From the NCBI RefSeq assembly GCF_000807925.1, contig NZ_JRVC01000008.1, positions 1 through 64,000 on the forward strand: DNA of 64,000 nucleotides. The letters are read 5' to 3'. Below the pieces are notes generated by a model. The model was not told where the DNA came from, did not search any database, and worked only from the letters and a program-made list of their open reading frames with translations. The stretch comes from Novosphingobium subterraneum (GTDB taxonomy: Bacteria; Pseudomonadota; Alphaproteobacteria; Sphingomonadales; Sphingomonadaceae). Shown here piece by piece: positions 49,693-59,294 of this stretch. The translations under genes were made by a program, and so were the position numbers. The stretch's first letter is position 1. Every line of letters starts with the position of its first letter.

Positions 49693-50947
49693 CCCAGAGA
49701 TAGACCGGCAAGCCGAGCGCAATGAAGCCCGCGCCATAAGAGAGGGCTTCGCCGCCGAGGCCCCATGCCGCCCAGGCAATGAAGCCTGCTCCGATGAGAG
49801 CTGCGACGGCCAGAATGCGCTCGCCCGGTAGCAGGCGCACGGCCGAGAGCATGGCGAGGAAATAGGACAGCATGCCGGCGGCGAGGCTTACGGAGGCGAT
49901 GAATGCGAAGAGGTCTCCCATCCCGCGACCGAAGTTCAGCAAGGTCACGATGCTCAGCAAGACACTTGAAACCAGGTGCGAGCGTACCGGTGTGCCGCGG
50001 GACCCTTCTGTTGCGAACCAGCGCGGGAAGACGCCGCCCTTCGCCATAGCCCAAGGCACTTCGCCTTGAAGAAGGATGAAACCATTGAGCGTGCCGAACG
50101 CGCTGATCGCGGCGAAGACTGCGACGATCTGACCCACACCGGACCCGAAGAACCGCGCGAGAAAATCGGCCACTGGCGCAGGAGATGCGGCGGCAGCTTG
50201 CATGGGCATGTAAAGTGCGAAGGCGGTGGAAATGCCGATGTAGACGAACCCGGTCAGTGCGACGCCGATTAGTGTGGCGCGCGGGACGACCGAGGCGGCG
50301 TTCTCCACCTTGTCAGCAGGGACGGTTGCTGACTCAAGGCCGAGGAAGCCCCAGAAGGTGAGGCCAGCTGCCGCTGCAACCACCGTGCCTGACAGCGGCA
50401 CCGCAGGCTGCACTGCACGGGGGGCGCCAGTAAGCAGCAACCACAGAGTCAGGCCAATAAGGCCAACCAGCGGCACCAGTTTGAGTACCGTGGTGACAAC
50501 CGATACATCGCCAGCGGCGCGGACACCCCGAATGTTGACCGCGGTGAGCAACCACACGCACCCGACGGAGATGATCGCAGGAAACCCGGGAACGCGGCCC
50601 ATGACGGGAAAGATCAGGCTCAGGTTGGATACGACCGCGACTGCTACGGCGCCGTTGCCCGCCCAGATCATTGTCCAATACGACCAGGCAGTTACAAAGC
50701 CTCCAACCGGTCCGAATGCGGTCTGCGCATACGCATAGGGTCCTCCCGCCAACGGCAGGCGTGCCCCAAGGCGGGCAAAGGTGAAAGCAAGGCACAGCGC
50801 ACCGGCGATCGTCACCGCCCAGCCAATCAACTGGTTTTGACCCAGGGGTGCAAGCGTTGCGGGCAGGATGTAGATTCCCGAACCGATCATGTTGCCAACG
50901 ACCAGCGCCAGCGTCATCCAGAAGCCCAGCTTGCGCGTCGCGATCAT
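49646..50947 (-). CDS. APC-superfamily amino acid/amine permease
   Basis: About 433 residues with 12 hydrophobic segments. It starts RKLGFWMTLALVVGNMIGSGIYILPATLA, the APC consensus, and has GPYAYAQTAFGPVGGFVTAWSYW. ATG 50947 is used; a TTG at 50953 has a better spaced AAGGGA and could be the true start. APC permeases import amino acids, polyamines or related amines with protons or by exchange; a substrate cannot be given. Its 3' end overlaps the flavoprotein gene on the other strand by 47 bp. Together with the M20 peptidase and Rieske oxygenase it may form an uptake and catabolic module. Confidence 0.9.
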   Translation of the reverse strand: MIATRKLGFWMTLALVVGNMIGSGIYILPATLAPLGQNQLIGWAVTIAGALCLAFTFARLGARLPLAGGPYAYAQTAFGPVGGFVTAWSYWTMIWAGNGAVAVAVVSNLSLIFPVMGRVPGFPAIISVGCVWLLTAVNIRGVRAAGDVSVVTTVLKLVPLVGLIGLTLWLLLTGAPRAVQPAVPLSGTVVAAAAGLTFWGFLGLESATVPADKVENAASVVPRATLIGVALTGFVYIGISTAFALYMPMQAAAASPAPVADFLARFFGSGVGQIVAVFAAISAFGTLNGFILLQGEVPWAMAKGGVFPRWFATEGSRGTPVRSHLVSSVLLSIVTLLNFGRGMGDLFAFIASVSLAAGMLSYFLAMLSAVRLLPGERILAVAALIGAGFIAWAAWGLGGEALSYGAGFIALGLPVYLWVRSDAAASTALNGHG

Positions 50948-51009
50948 TGGCAACTGGTTCCCTTCATTGTGCTTGGGTGAAGACTAGCGCTTGATCGCGA
51001 GGCGTCACC

Positions 51010-52659
51010 ATGTTTGTGATGCAGTTGATGACCAATGTGACCACGTCTTCGCCGCGCATTGCTGCACCGGTCTACGATCCCCGGCTTGTCCGTGCGGCAG
51101 TCGCCATGAACGAGAACGACTTGCCAACGGCCGAGCCGCTTCTGCGGTCGCTGCTGAAGGACGATCCCTTCGATGTCCGCGCCATCCGACTGTTTGCCGA
51201 ACTGGCGGGACGTATCGGGCGCTATAATGACGCAGAGAACCTGTTGCGCAGGGCAATCGAGCTTGCTCCGCAGTTCACGGCAGCAAAGGCGAACCTCGCC
51301 TTGGTCCTCTACCGCACAAATCGTGCGCCCGAGGCGTTGGAAGAGCTCGCAAAAGTCACGGCTGACGATCCGGACAACGCCGGGCACGCCAACTTGCAGG
51401 CAGCTGCCTATGGCCGCATAGGCGAGTTCGACGAGGCTCTTGCGCTCTACCAACAAGTGCTGAGGCAAGCGCCCAACCAGCCCCGCGTCTGGATGAGCTA
51501 TGGTCATATGCTCAAGACCGTTGGGCGGCAGGCGGAGGGTATCGCCGCCTACCGCAAGGCCATCGAACTTCTGCCAGTGCTTGGAGAGGCCTGGTGGAGC
51601 CTTGCAAATTTGAAGACGGTGAAGTTTAGCAATGACGACATGGCGGCCATGCAGCAGGCACTGGCGCGGACGGACCTCACTGCGGAAGATCGTTGGCATC
51701 TCGATTTCGCGCTGGGCAAGGCTTTCGAGGATCGAGGAGAGGCGGAGGCGTCGTTTGCGCACTACGCTGCGGGCAACGAATTGCGTCGTCGCCGGATGCC
51801 ATATCGGGCCGAAGATACGACCCAGAACGTGAATGCTGCGATCGCAGCTTTTACGCCGGCTGTCGTCGCTGGATTGCAGGGGAAGGGGTGCACGGCGCCT
51901 GATCCAATCTTCGTTCTTGGCATGCCCCGCGCGGGCTCGACGCTGATCGAACAGATTCTGTCCAGTCACTCGCAGGTGGAAGGTACGAGTGAACTCTCCG
52001 ACATCGGCTTCCTTGCACGTAGTGTCGAAGGCTATCCCGAAACGCTGTCAGCTCTCGATGGTGACGAACTGCGCAAGCTTGGGGAAGCCTATCTTTCGCG
52101 GACCCGGGTGCAACGGCATACGGCACGGCCATTGTTCATCGACAAGATGCCGAACAACTGGCTGCATGTGCCCTTTATCCATGCGATCCTGCCGAACGCC
52201 AGGATTATCGATGCCCGTCGTCATCCGCTCGCCTGCTGCTTCTCGAACTTCAAGCAGCATTTCGCGCGGGGGCAGGGCTTCAGTTATTCGCTGGATGACA
52301 TGGGCCGCTATTACCGCGACTATGTGCGGGCGATGGCGCACTTTGATCAGGTGCTCCCGGGCGTCGTGCACAGAGTGATATACGAGCGGATGGTAGAGCA
52401 GACGGAAGCCGAAGTTAGGGCTCTGCTGGCCCATTGCGGCTTGCCATTCGAGGAGTCCTGTCTCGCGTTCCATGAGACCGAACGCGCAGTGAGGACTGCA
52501 AGTTCGGAACAGGTGCGTCGCCCGATTTTTCGCGATGGAACAGAGGCATGGAAGCCTTTCGAGCAATGGTTGGAGCCTCTCAGATCGGTGTTGGGTGACG
52601 TTCTCGAGGCCTATCCGGATGCGCCGGCAGACTTCGGAACCGACATCGTTGTAAATTAG
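51010..52659 (+). CDS. TPR-repeat sulfotransferase
   Basis: A 549-residue two-part protein. Residues from about 25 to 270 form tetratricopeptide repeats (for example AENLLRRAIELAPQFTAAKANLALVLY and DEALALYQQVLRQAPNQPRVWMSYGHML). The rest is a sulfotransferase domain with the PAPS 5'-phosphosulfate loop FVLGMPRAGSTLIEQIL and the 3'-phosphate site RIIDARRHPLACCFSNFKQHF. It would transfer sulfate from PAPS to an unknown acceptor. It has no signal peptide. The start may be ATG 51010, 51022 or 51028. Such genes are frequently next to TonB receptors in sphingomonads, as here, 91 bp upstream. Confidence 0.9.
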   Translation: MFVMQLMTNVTTSSPRIAAPVYDPRLVRAAVAMNENDLPTAEPLLRSLLKDDPFDVRAIRLFAELAGRIGRYNDAENLLRRAIELAPQFTAAKANLALVLYRTNRAPEALEELAKVTADDPDNAGHANLQAAAYGRIGEFDEALALYQQVLRQAPNQPRVWMSYGHMLKTVGRQAEGIAAYRKAIELLPVLGEAWWSLANLKTVKFSNDDMAAMQQALARTDLTAEDRWHLDFALGKAFEDRGEAEASFAHYAAGNELRRRRMPYRAEDTTQNVNAAIAAFTPAVVAGLQGKGCTAPDPIFVLGMPRAGSTLIEQILSSHSQVEGTSELSDIGFLARSVEGYPETLSALDGDELRKLGEAYLSRTRVQRHTARPLFIDKMPNNWLHVPFIHAILPNARIIDARRHPLACCFSNFKQHFARGQGFSYSLDDMGRYYRDYVRAMAHFDQVLPGVVHRVIYERMVEQTEAEVRALLAHCGLPFEESCLAFHETERAVRTASSEQVRRPIFRDGTEAWKPFEQWLEPLRSVLGDVLEAYPDAPADFGTDIVVN

Positions 52660-52750
52660 CCACGCTTGCAGGGTTAACGCTCGCTTCGTGCAGTATCCTG
52701 CTTGACGATAAGGATCGCGGAAGAGCAGCATCGTCGCGCAAAACAGAAAC

Positions 52751-55327
52751 ATGAGGGTAAATTCTGCTATGCGCGGGCACACCAAGATCAATCGTCGTAC
52801 GCAGTTGGCCAAGGTTCTCATGTTGGCGGGGGCGGCAGTTAGTTTCCCGGCGATGGCGCAGGAAGCACAGACGGATGCTGCGGAATCCGACCCCAACGTC
52901 ATCATCGTTACCGCGCAAAAGCGCAGCGAGAACCTGCAAAACGTGCCCATTTCGATCCAGGCGCTTGGCACGCAGAAGCTGGAGCAGCTCGGGGTCGCCA
53001 GCTTCACCGACTATGCGCAGCAGCTGCCATCGGTCACGTTCCAGGCGCTCGGCGGAACGCCAGGTACGAACGTTGTCTACATGCGCGGTGTGGCCTCGGG
53101 CGGCGATGGCAATCACTCTGGCTCGCTGCCGTCGGTCGGGGTCTATCTCGACGAGCAACCGGTTACCACCATCGGCGGCAACCTTGACGTGCATGTCTAT
53201 GACATCGCCCGCATCGAAAGCCTCTCTGGCCCGCAGGGCACGCTTTACGGGGCATCGTCCGAGGCGGGGACAATTCGCATCATCACCAACAAGCCCGATA
53301 CGTCCGGCTTCTACGGCAGCGTCGACGGCGAGGTGAACACGGTCCACAAGGGCGGACAGGGCTACAAGCTCGAAGGCATGATCAACGCGCCGCTGTCCTC
53401 GAACGCGGCTTTGCGTGTGGTGGGCTGGTATCAGCGCGATGCCGGCTTCATCGATAATGTGCCAGGCACGCGCACGTTCTGCGGCACGCCGACATTCGAC
53501 GACGAAGATAACATCAACGGCTGCATCAAGGATGGCGTCAGCGTCAACAACGCGGCCTTCGTCAAGAAGGACTACAATTACACCGACATCTACGGTGGCC
53601 GCGCTGCGCTCAAGGTCGATCTGGACGAAAACTGGACCGTCACGCCGCAGTTCATGTACCAGGAAACCAAGAGCCGCGGGTCTTATGGATATGATCCGTC
53701 GGTCGGTGATCTTCAGGTGCAGCACTTCTTCCCGGAGTTCCGCAACGACAAGTTCTGGCAGGCTGCGCTGACGATCGAGGGCAAGTTTGGCAACTGGGAC
53801 GTGACTTACGCAGGCGCGTATCTTGATCGCAAGACCTTCCAGTCAAGCGATTATACCGACTATTCGGAAGCTTACGATTCGCTGTATGAATCCGTTGGCG
53901 GCTTGGCCAACTACTTCTATTATCAGGACTCTCTCGGAAACACGATTGATCCTCGGCAGAACGTGATCGGCACCGATCACTTCAAGAAATTCAGTCAGGA
54001 GTTTCGGGTCGCTTCCCCTTCGACAGAGGCCTTTCGTTTCGTTGGGGGCCTGTTCTATCAGTATCAGTCCAACCTCATTCATCAGGACTACAAGATCAAC
54101 AATCTTGGTCCGCTTGTTTCGGTGAATGGCTTCCCGGGCACGCTCTGGCTCACGCAACAGAAGCGCGTCGACAAAGACTATGCGATGTTCGGGGAGTTCA
54201 GTCTGGACTTGTCACCGACGGTGACGCTGACAGCAGGTGGCCGCGCCTTTATCTATGACAACTCGTTGATCGGTTTCTTCGGCTTCGGCAGGAATCCCGG
54301 CAGCGACTTCAACGACACTCCGTTCAATGGTGCCGGCAGCTTCGCCACAGGCGTAGGTAGTTGCTTCACAAGCAACGGCGAACGCCTGTTCACCAAGGAC
54401 GAGAACGGTGATTGGCAGCGTACCGGCTCGGGCACATTGTTGCCGGCTGTCGTTGCGGGTAGTCCCTGCAACAATCTCGGGCGCGTCATCAATGGTGAGG
54501 TCAAGCCGGTCAGGGCGATCGGTTCGGGCGGTACATACCGCTTCAATGCAACTTGGAAGCCGAACAGCGACGTGCTGGCTTACGCTACGGTGTCACGCGG
54601 ATTTCGTCCGGGCGGCATCAACCGCAGAGGCGACTTCGGCGCTTATCAGCCCGATTACCTTACCAACTACGAACTTGGCTTCAAAACGACGCTGGCGAAC
54701 GGCCTGCTACGCCTGAATGGTGCGGTTTATCAGCAGGACTGGAAGAATTTCCAGTTCTCTTACCTTGGCCCAAACAGCTTCACAATCATCACCAATGGTC
54801 CGAATGCGCGGATTCGTGGCTTTGACTTAGATGCAGCGATTTCGCTGGATCGCCTGAGCATCAATCTGTCCGGTGCCTATACCGACGCGAAAATCCGCAA
54901 CAATCTTTGCGCAGCCATTGATCCTACCTTCACCTGCTCCGACCCCGATAATTCGCTGCAGGCGCCGGCAGGAACCCGCCTTCCGATTACTCCGCAGTGG
55001 AAGATGAGCGGAACCGCACGCTACACGGTACCGATGGGCGAGGGCAAGGTCTACGGACAAGTCAACGCGACGTACCAAAGTTCCGCAAGCTCGGACCTTC
55101 GCGTTGATTTTGCAGCGGCGCAGGGGCGGCTAGAGGGCTTTGGCCAAGTCAATCTTGCGATCGGGGGTGAGTGGTCGAGTTATTCGATCGAAGCCTTTGT
55201 ACGCAATTTGACCGACGAACGTGGCCAATTGTCGCGCTTCGTTCAGTGCGGCGCCTGCACGCAGCGTCCCTACATCGTGCCTACAACGCCGCGCATGTTC
55301 GGGCTGCGGGCCGGCGCAAAGTTCTGA
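52751..55327 (+). CDS. TonB-dependent outer-membrane receptor
   Basis: An 858-residue receptor. The signal peptide is in QLAKVLMLAGAAVSFPAMAQ. The TonB box/plug start is VIIVTAQKRSENLQNVPISIQALG, a common form in sphingomonads; the plug carries IARIESLSGPQGTLYGASSEAGTIRIITNKP. The barrel ends with the outer-membrane C-terminal Phe (FGLRAGAKF). It imports a substrate through the outer membrane with energy from TonB. The ligand is not readable; aromatic, steroid or plant compound uptake is usual for this IIVTAQKR group. ATG 52769 (MRGHTK) is an alternative start. It is preceded by the sulfotransferase gene. Confidence 0.93.
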   Translation: MRVNSAMRGHTKINRRTQLAKVLMLAGAAVSFPAMAQEAQTDAAESDPNVIIVTAQKRSENLQNVPISIQALGTQKLEQLGVASFTDYAQQLPSVTFQALGGTPGTNVVYMRGVASGGDGNHSGSLPSVGVYLDEQPVTTIGGNLDVHVYDIARIESLSGPQGTLYGASSEAGTIRIITNKPDTSGFYGSVDGEVNTVHKGGQGYKLEGMINAPLSSNAALRVVGWYQRDAGFIDNVPGTRTFCGTPTFDDEDNINGCIKDGVSVNNAAFVKKDYNYTDIYGGRAALKVDLDENWTVTPQFMYQETKSRGSYGYDPSVGDLQVQHFFPEFRNDKFWQAALTIEGKFGNWDVTYAGAYLDRKTFQSSDYTDYSEAYDSLYESVGGLANYFYYQDSLGNTIDPRQNVIGTDHFKKFSQEFRVASPSTEAFRFVGGLFYQYQSNLIHQDYKINNLGPLVSVNGFPGTLWLTQQKRVDKDYAMFGEFSLDLSPTVTLTAGGRAFIYDNSLIGFFGFGRNPGSDFNDTPFNGAGSFATGVGSCFTSNGERLFTKDENGDWQRTGSGTLLPAVVAGSPCNNLGRVINGEVKPVRAIGSGGTYRFNATWKPNSDVLAYATVSRGFRPGGINRRGDFGAYQPDYLTNYELGFKTTLANGLLRLNGAVYQQDWKNFQFSYLGPNSFTIITNGPNARIRGFDLDAAISLDRLSINLSGAYTDAKIRNNLCAAIDPTFTCSDPDNSLQAPAGTRLPITPQWKMSGTARYTVPMGEGKVYGQVNATYQSSASSDLRVDFAAAQGRLEGFGQVNLAIGGEWSSYSIEAFVRNLTDERGQLSRFVQCGACTQRPYIVPTTPRMFGLRAGAKF

Positions 55328-55348
55328 CAATGCGCCGCCCGGTCGGGA

Positions 55349-56263
55349 TCAAATCCGGCCGGGCTCGCCCATCCTGACAAGTTCGGCGAGTGCCTCGGTA
55401 ACCGGGGCGGCAAGTCCTGCTCGTTTTGCTGCTGCAATGATCTGACCGTTGATCGCCTCTATCTCCGTTGTGCGACCTGCCTGTCTGTCTTGTAGCATGG
55501 ACGGCTTGTGCGCCCGGTGGTTGGTGAGCGCGAAATCGGTCTTGGCCAGGAGGCGGTCCCTATCCATCCGGATGCCCTGCGCGTTCGCCACTGCGATCGT
55601 CTCGTCGATTACTGCTGTGGCAACTCTTCGGCCTTCCGGGGAATCGAGGCCACCAACAGGACGTTCGAGGATGGTCGCAAGCGCGTTCAGTGCGGCATTG
55701 AAGGCTGCCTTCTCCCAGATTGCTGCAAGCACGAGGGGATCATGCTGCGCCTGCATTGCTGCAGCATTGAGACATTTGACAGCTTCGACTGCCGAGCTTT
55801 GTCCACCTGCCGTGAACGATCCAAGCCAGACGTGGCCCGTCCCGTGCGCCGCCACGGCGTTGGGAGGGGACAGGTCCGCTGGCCAGTCTGTCACGCCGAC
55901 AAGCGTACGGTCTGGCGTGAACACCTCCGAAATGGCCTCGGCATTTCCCAAGCCATTTTGAAGGGTCAATGCACAGCAATGCCCGTCTGCAAGGTGGGCA
56001 ACGGATTGAATCGCAGCACGACTGTGCATGGCCTTTGTGAAAAGCAGCAACAGATCTGCGTTGGGTGCGCCGGCTGCCAGGGCAGTGCCTACGTCCACCA
56101 CGCCGTTGCCGCATTCGTCGTGGAGTTCGACGCCCCTTTTTGCAATCTGCTCGAGGCGGTCCGCATCGATGTCCACCAAGGTGACCATTTTTCCTGCACG
56201 GGCCAGACGTCCGGCGAAAAGACATCCCATGGCTCCCGCACCTACCACCACCACTCGTTCCAT
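55349..56263 (-). CDS. 2-Dehydropantoate 2-reductase family protein
   Basis: A 304-residue oxidoreductase. ATG 56263 follows GGAGGGAA. The NAD(P) motif is VVVVGAGAMGCLFAGRLARAG; the family markers are TKAMHS, LTLQNGLGN (catalytic-site region), and the second domain with WEKAAFNAALNALATILERPVG. The ApbA/PanE fold reduces ketopantoate in pantothenate synthesis, but many sphingomonad copies lie in catabolic clusters and have other 2-oxoacid substrates. It is divergent from the ThDP decarboxylase gene (134 bp between the start codons), which also acts on a 2-oxo acid, so a related substrate is possible. Confidence 0.87.
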   Translation of the reverse strand: MERVVVVGAGAMGCLFAGRLARAGKMVTLVDIDADRLEQIAKRGVELHDECGNGVVDVGTALAAGAPNADLLLLFTKAMHSRAAIQSVAHLADGHCCALTLQNGLGNAEAISEVFTPDRTLVGVTDWPADLSPPNAVAAHGTGHVWLGSFTAGGQSSAVEAVKCLNAAAMQAQHDPLVLAAIWEKAAFNAALNALATILERPVGGLDSPEGRRVATAVIDETIAVANAQGIRMDRDRLLAKTDFALTNHRAHKPSMLQDRQAGRTTEIEAINGQIIAAAKRAGLAAPVTEALAELVRMGEPGRI

Positions 56264-56397
56264 GTTCCCTCCCAAGCGGGGTGGGCTTACAAAGTGTGCC
56301 CAACTCCGTTTCACTTACGGGGGGCAGCAAGATATAACAATTGTGCGCATGCCAATGACGCACCATGCTTTGCACCGGGTGAACCTAGAGGAGCGAG

Positions 56398-57954
56398 ATG
56401 CCGACAGTTCGAGAAATTTCGCTAGAGGTGATGCGCGAAGTTGGGATGACGACGGTTTTCGGAAATCCGGGCTCTACCGAATTGCCGATGTTCCGGGATT
56501 TTCCGGCAGACTTTCGATATGTGATGGGGCTGCAGGAAAGCATCGTTCTCGGCATGGCCGATGGATATGCACAAGGAACGGGCCGCGCGGCGCTCGTCAA
56601 TCTCCATAGCTCAGCCGGGGTCGGGCATGCTTTGGGAAACCTGTTTACCGCGTACAAGAACCAGACGCCGCTGGTGGTGACGGCTGGGCAGCAGGCTCGG
56701 TCCATACTGCCATATGAGCCATTCCTGTTCGCAGAGCGCGCCAGCGAGTTTCCTCGGCCATTCGTGAAATGGTCGTGCGAGCCGGCGCGCGCGGAAGATG
56801 TTCCTGCAGCCCTTCACCGCGCTTGGCTGGTGGCGATGGAGCCACCCCGAGGCCCCACGTTCGTTTCGATCCCGATCGACGACTGGGATCGCGAGTGCGA
56901 GCCATTTGTATTACGCAAAGTCCATCCCGCCCGCGCTCCGGACAGCATTGCACTGGCCGAATGCGCCAATGCCCTAGCACGTTCCGATCGCCCTGCGTTC
57001 GTTGTCGGAGCAGGTGTTGCGCGCGACGGGGTGTGGGATGAGGTCGTCGCGCTGGCCGAAAGGCACAATGCCGCGGTCTGGGTTGCGCCGATGTCCGCAC
57101 GGTGCAGCTTTCCCGAAAATCATCCGCTCTTCGCCGGCTTTCTCACGGCGGCCCGCGAAGCCATCGTTTCTGCACTTGCTCCATATGACTTCGTTCTGGC
57201 CCTCGGCGGACCCATGAATCTGTATCATGTCGAGGGAGGCGGGCTCCATGTTCCCGAAAGCTGTGAAGTCTGGCTGATCGGCGATAATCATGTGCACGCA
57301 GCATGGGCGCCAGCGGGAACGGCAATAGTTGGCAATTGCAGAGATGCGATTGTCTCGCTGCTTGCCGAAGGCGGCGTCGCGCAGCGAACGGCACCCATGT
57401 CGCGACTGCACCCTGAACCGCTCGATGGTGCGGTCATGTCGGACGCGTTCGTCCTGCAACGACTTGCGGCCTTGCGTGATCCGCACAGCATTATCGTTGA
57501 GGAGGCTCCGTCAAGTCGTGGCGCAATGCATGATCGCTTGCCGATCGTGCACAAGGATACCTTCTACACCACGGCCAGCGGCGGTTTGGGGCATGGCCTA
57601 CCGGCCGCAGTGGGAATGGCGATGGCGCGTCCTGAAGAGAAGGTGGTTGCCGTACTTGGGGATGGCTCTGCCATGTATGCAATCCAGGGCTTACACGCAG
57701 CGGTGCAGCATGGGCTTCCAGTCAGCTTCATCATAATCAAGAACAACCGCTATGAAGCGTTACACCATTTCGGGCATCACTTCGGAATGCAGGAGCTCGT
57801 CGGGACCAAGTTTCCGGAACTCGATTTCTGCAAGATTGCCGAAGGCCATGGCTTGACGGCGCGGAGGGCTGTTGACGCAGCCTCGCTTGATGCCGCGCTT
57901 TCATGGTCGCTGGCTTCGAAGGATCCCACGCTTGTCGAAGCAATTGTGGCATGA
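56398..57954 (+). CDS. mdlC: Benzoylformate-decarboxylase-like ThDP enzyme
   Basis: A 518-residue thiamine diphosphate enzyme. Ser26 (NPGSTELPMF), Glu47 (GLQESIVLGMADG) and His70 (NLHSSAGVGHA) are at exactly the positions of the catalytic residues of Pseudomonas benzoylformate decarboxylase, and His277 in LYHVEGG fits His281. The ThDP/Mg motif is GDGSAMYAIQGLHAAVQHGLPVSFIIIKNN. It should turn benzoylformate or a similar aryl 2-oxo acid into an aldehyde and CO2. Its stop overlaps the start of a dioxygenase alpha gene by 4 bp. No mandelate racemase or dehydrogenase is nearby, so the exact substrate is open; the symbol is used only for family likeness. Confidence 0.85.
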   Translation: MPTVREISLEVMREVGMTTVFGNPGSTELPMFRDFPADFRYVMGLQESIVLGMADGYAQGTGRAALVNLHSSAGVGHALGNLFTAYKNQTPLVVTAGQQARSILPYEPFLFAERASEFPRPFVKWSCEPARAEDVPAALHRAWLVAMEPPRGPTFVSIPIDDWDRECEPFVLRKVHPARAPDSIALAECANALARSDRPAFVVGAGVARDGVWDEVVALAERHNAAVWVAPMSARCSFPENHPLFAGFLTAAREAIVSALAPYDFVLALGGPMNLYHVEGGGLHVPESCEVWLIGDNHVHAAWAPAGTAIVGNCRDAIVSLLAEGGVAQRTAPMSRLHPEPLDGAVMSDAFVLQRLAALRDPHSIIVEEAPSSRGAMHDRLPIVHKDTFYTTASGGLGHGLPAAVGMAMARPEEKVVAVLGDGSAMYAIQGLHAAVQHGLPVSFIIIKNNRYEALHHFGHHFGMQELVGTKFPELDFCKIAEGHGLTARRAVDAASLDAALSWSLASKDPTLVEAIVA

Positions 57955-59294
57955 CGCTGCGTCTTACAGACCTCATTGACGACAGACCTGATGAAGGCGT
58001 GTTCCGCGTGAGCCGTGCGATCTTCGCCGATCAACGCGTTTTCGACGCCGAGATCCGGCGATTGTTCGAGGGCGGCTGGATATTCCTCGGACTGGAAAGC
58101 CAGGCGAGCGGGGCACACGACTTTTTCACGACTTTCGCCGGGCGGGTGCCGGTCCTCGTCCAGCGAGATGGTGGGGGCATCCTGCGAGGCTTCATAAACT
58201 CCTGTCCTCACAAGGGAGCGCGCCTGGCGCAGGTGCGACAGGGCAACGCGCGCCTGCACGTCTGTCCTTACCACAGCTGGTCGTTCGACAGCGCGGGCAG
58301 GAACAAGGCGGTGAAATGGAAGGCGGCCGGGTGCTATTCGGAGGCCTTCGATCAGGACAATCACGGGCTCGTGCCTTTGGCGCAGTTTTCCTCCTATCGC
58401 GGTTTCCTGTTTGGTAGTCTGGCGGCAGACGTCCCGCCTCTGGTGGAATACCTTGGCGAGGCCGCCAAGTTGCTCGATCTCGTTGCCGACCAGAGCGCCG
58501 ATGGCTTGGAGCTTGTACCCGGTCAGGTCACCTTTACCTTCGAGGCCAACTGGAAATTGCAATTGGAGAACTGTTCGGACGCTTATCACTTCACCTCTGC
58601 TCACCCGTCCTACATCCGAGTTCTCGAGCAGCGGCAGAAGGAGTTGAGCGCGGACGTCGTCGCTTCGGTCTGGGAAAACAGCGATTACTGGAAGGAGGAT
58701 ACGAAAGGTATCGGCGGTGGCAGTTTCAGCTTCGCCAACGGGCACGTGCTGAACTGGGGCGTGTTTGGCGTGACGCCGGCCATACCCCTGTATGAACGGG
58801 CGGAAGCGCTTGCTGCGCAACATGGCGAGGCTAGGCGTGACTGGATGTTCAACATGCGCAACCTCACCATCTTTCCGAACCTACAGATTGCGGAGAATGC
58901 TTCAAGCCAGCTGCGCGTGATACGTCCGCTCGGGCCGGGCTTAACGGAAATGCGAACGTGGTGCATCGCGCCGAAAGGGGAGAGCGATGCCGCCAGGCGT
59001 CAACGCATTCGCCAGTACGAGGATTTCTTCAATCCCACCGGCATGGCCACGCCCGACGACACGGTATCGTACGAGAACTGCCAGATCGGCTTTGCTGCAG
59101 AAATCGAACCTTGGCTACAGGGTTACGCACGAGGGATGACGGCGTCCGCCATAGGGGGAAATCGCTTCTCGGACAGAATTGATCTCTACCCGGAACGCAG
59201 TGTTCTGGCTGATTCCCAGCTTTGCGACGAGACGCTGTATCACAGCTACTACCGTGCGTGGGCAAAGCGCATGAGCGCGGAGTTTGCGGAATGA
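57951..59294 (+). CDS. Aromatic ring-hydroxylating dioxygenase alpha subunit, benzoate-type
   Basis: A 447-residue large subunit. Rieske ligands are Cys85, His87, Cys105 and His108 (NSCPHKGARL and VCPYHSWSF). The catalytic iron ligands are Asp210, His213 and His218 in NCSDAYHFTSAHP. It resembles the benzoate/toluate/anthranilate 1,2-dioxygenase group (BenA/XylX/AntA) in length and in the W-x-LQLENCSD-x-YH region. It would make a cis-diol carboxylate, using electrons from a reductase that is not encoded here. ATGA overlaps with the ThDP gene before it and the beta subunit after it show one operon. Confidence 0.88.
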   Translation: MTLRLTDLIDDRPDEGVFRVSRAIFADQRVFDAEIRRLFEGGWIFLGLESQASGAHDFFTTFAGRVPVLVQRDGGGILRGFINSCPHKGARLAQVRQGNARLHVCPYHSWSFDSAGRNKAVKWKAAGCYSEAFDQDNHGLVPLAQFSSYRGFLFGSLAADVPPLVEYLGEAAKLLDLVADQSADGLELVPGQVTFTFEANWKLQLENCSDAYHFTSAHPSYIRVLEQRQKELSADVVASVWENSDYWKEDTKGIGGGSFSFANGHVLNWGVFGVTPAIPLYERAEALAAQHGEARRDWMFNMRNLTIFPNLQIAENASSQLRVIRPLGPGLTEMRTWCIAPKGESDAARRQRIRQYEDFFNPTGMATPDDTVSYENCQIGFAAEIEPWLQGYARGMTASAIGGNRFSDRIDLYPERSVLADSQLCDETLYHSYYRAWAKRMSAEFAE

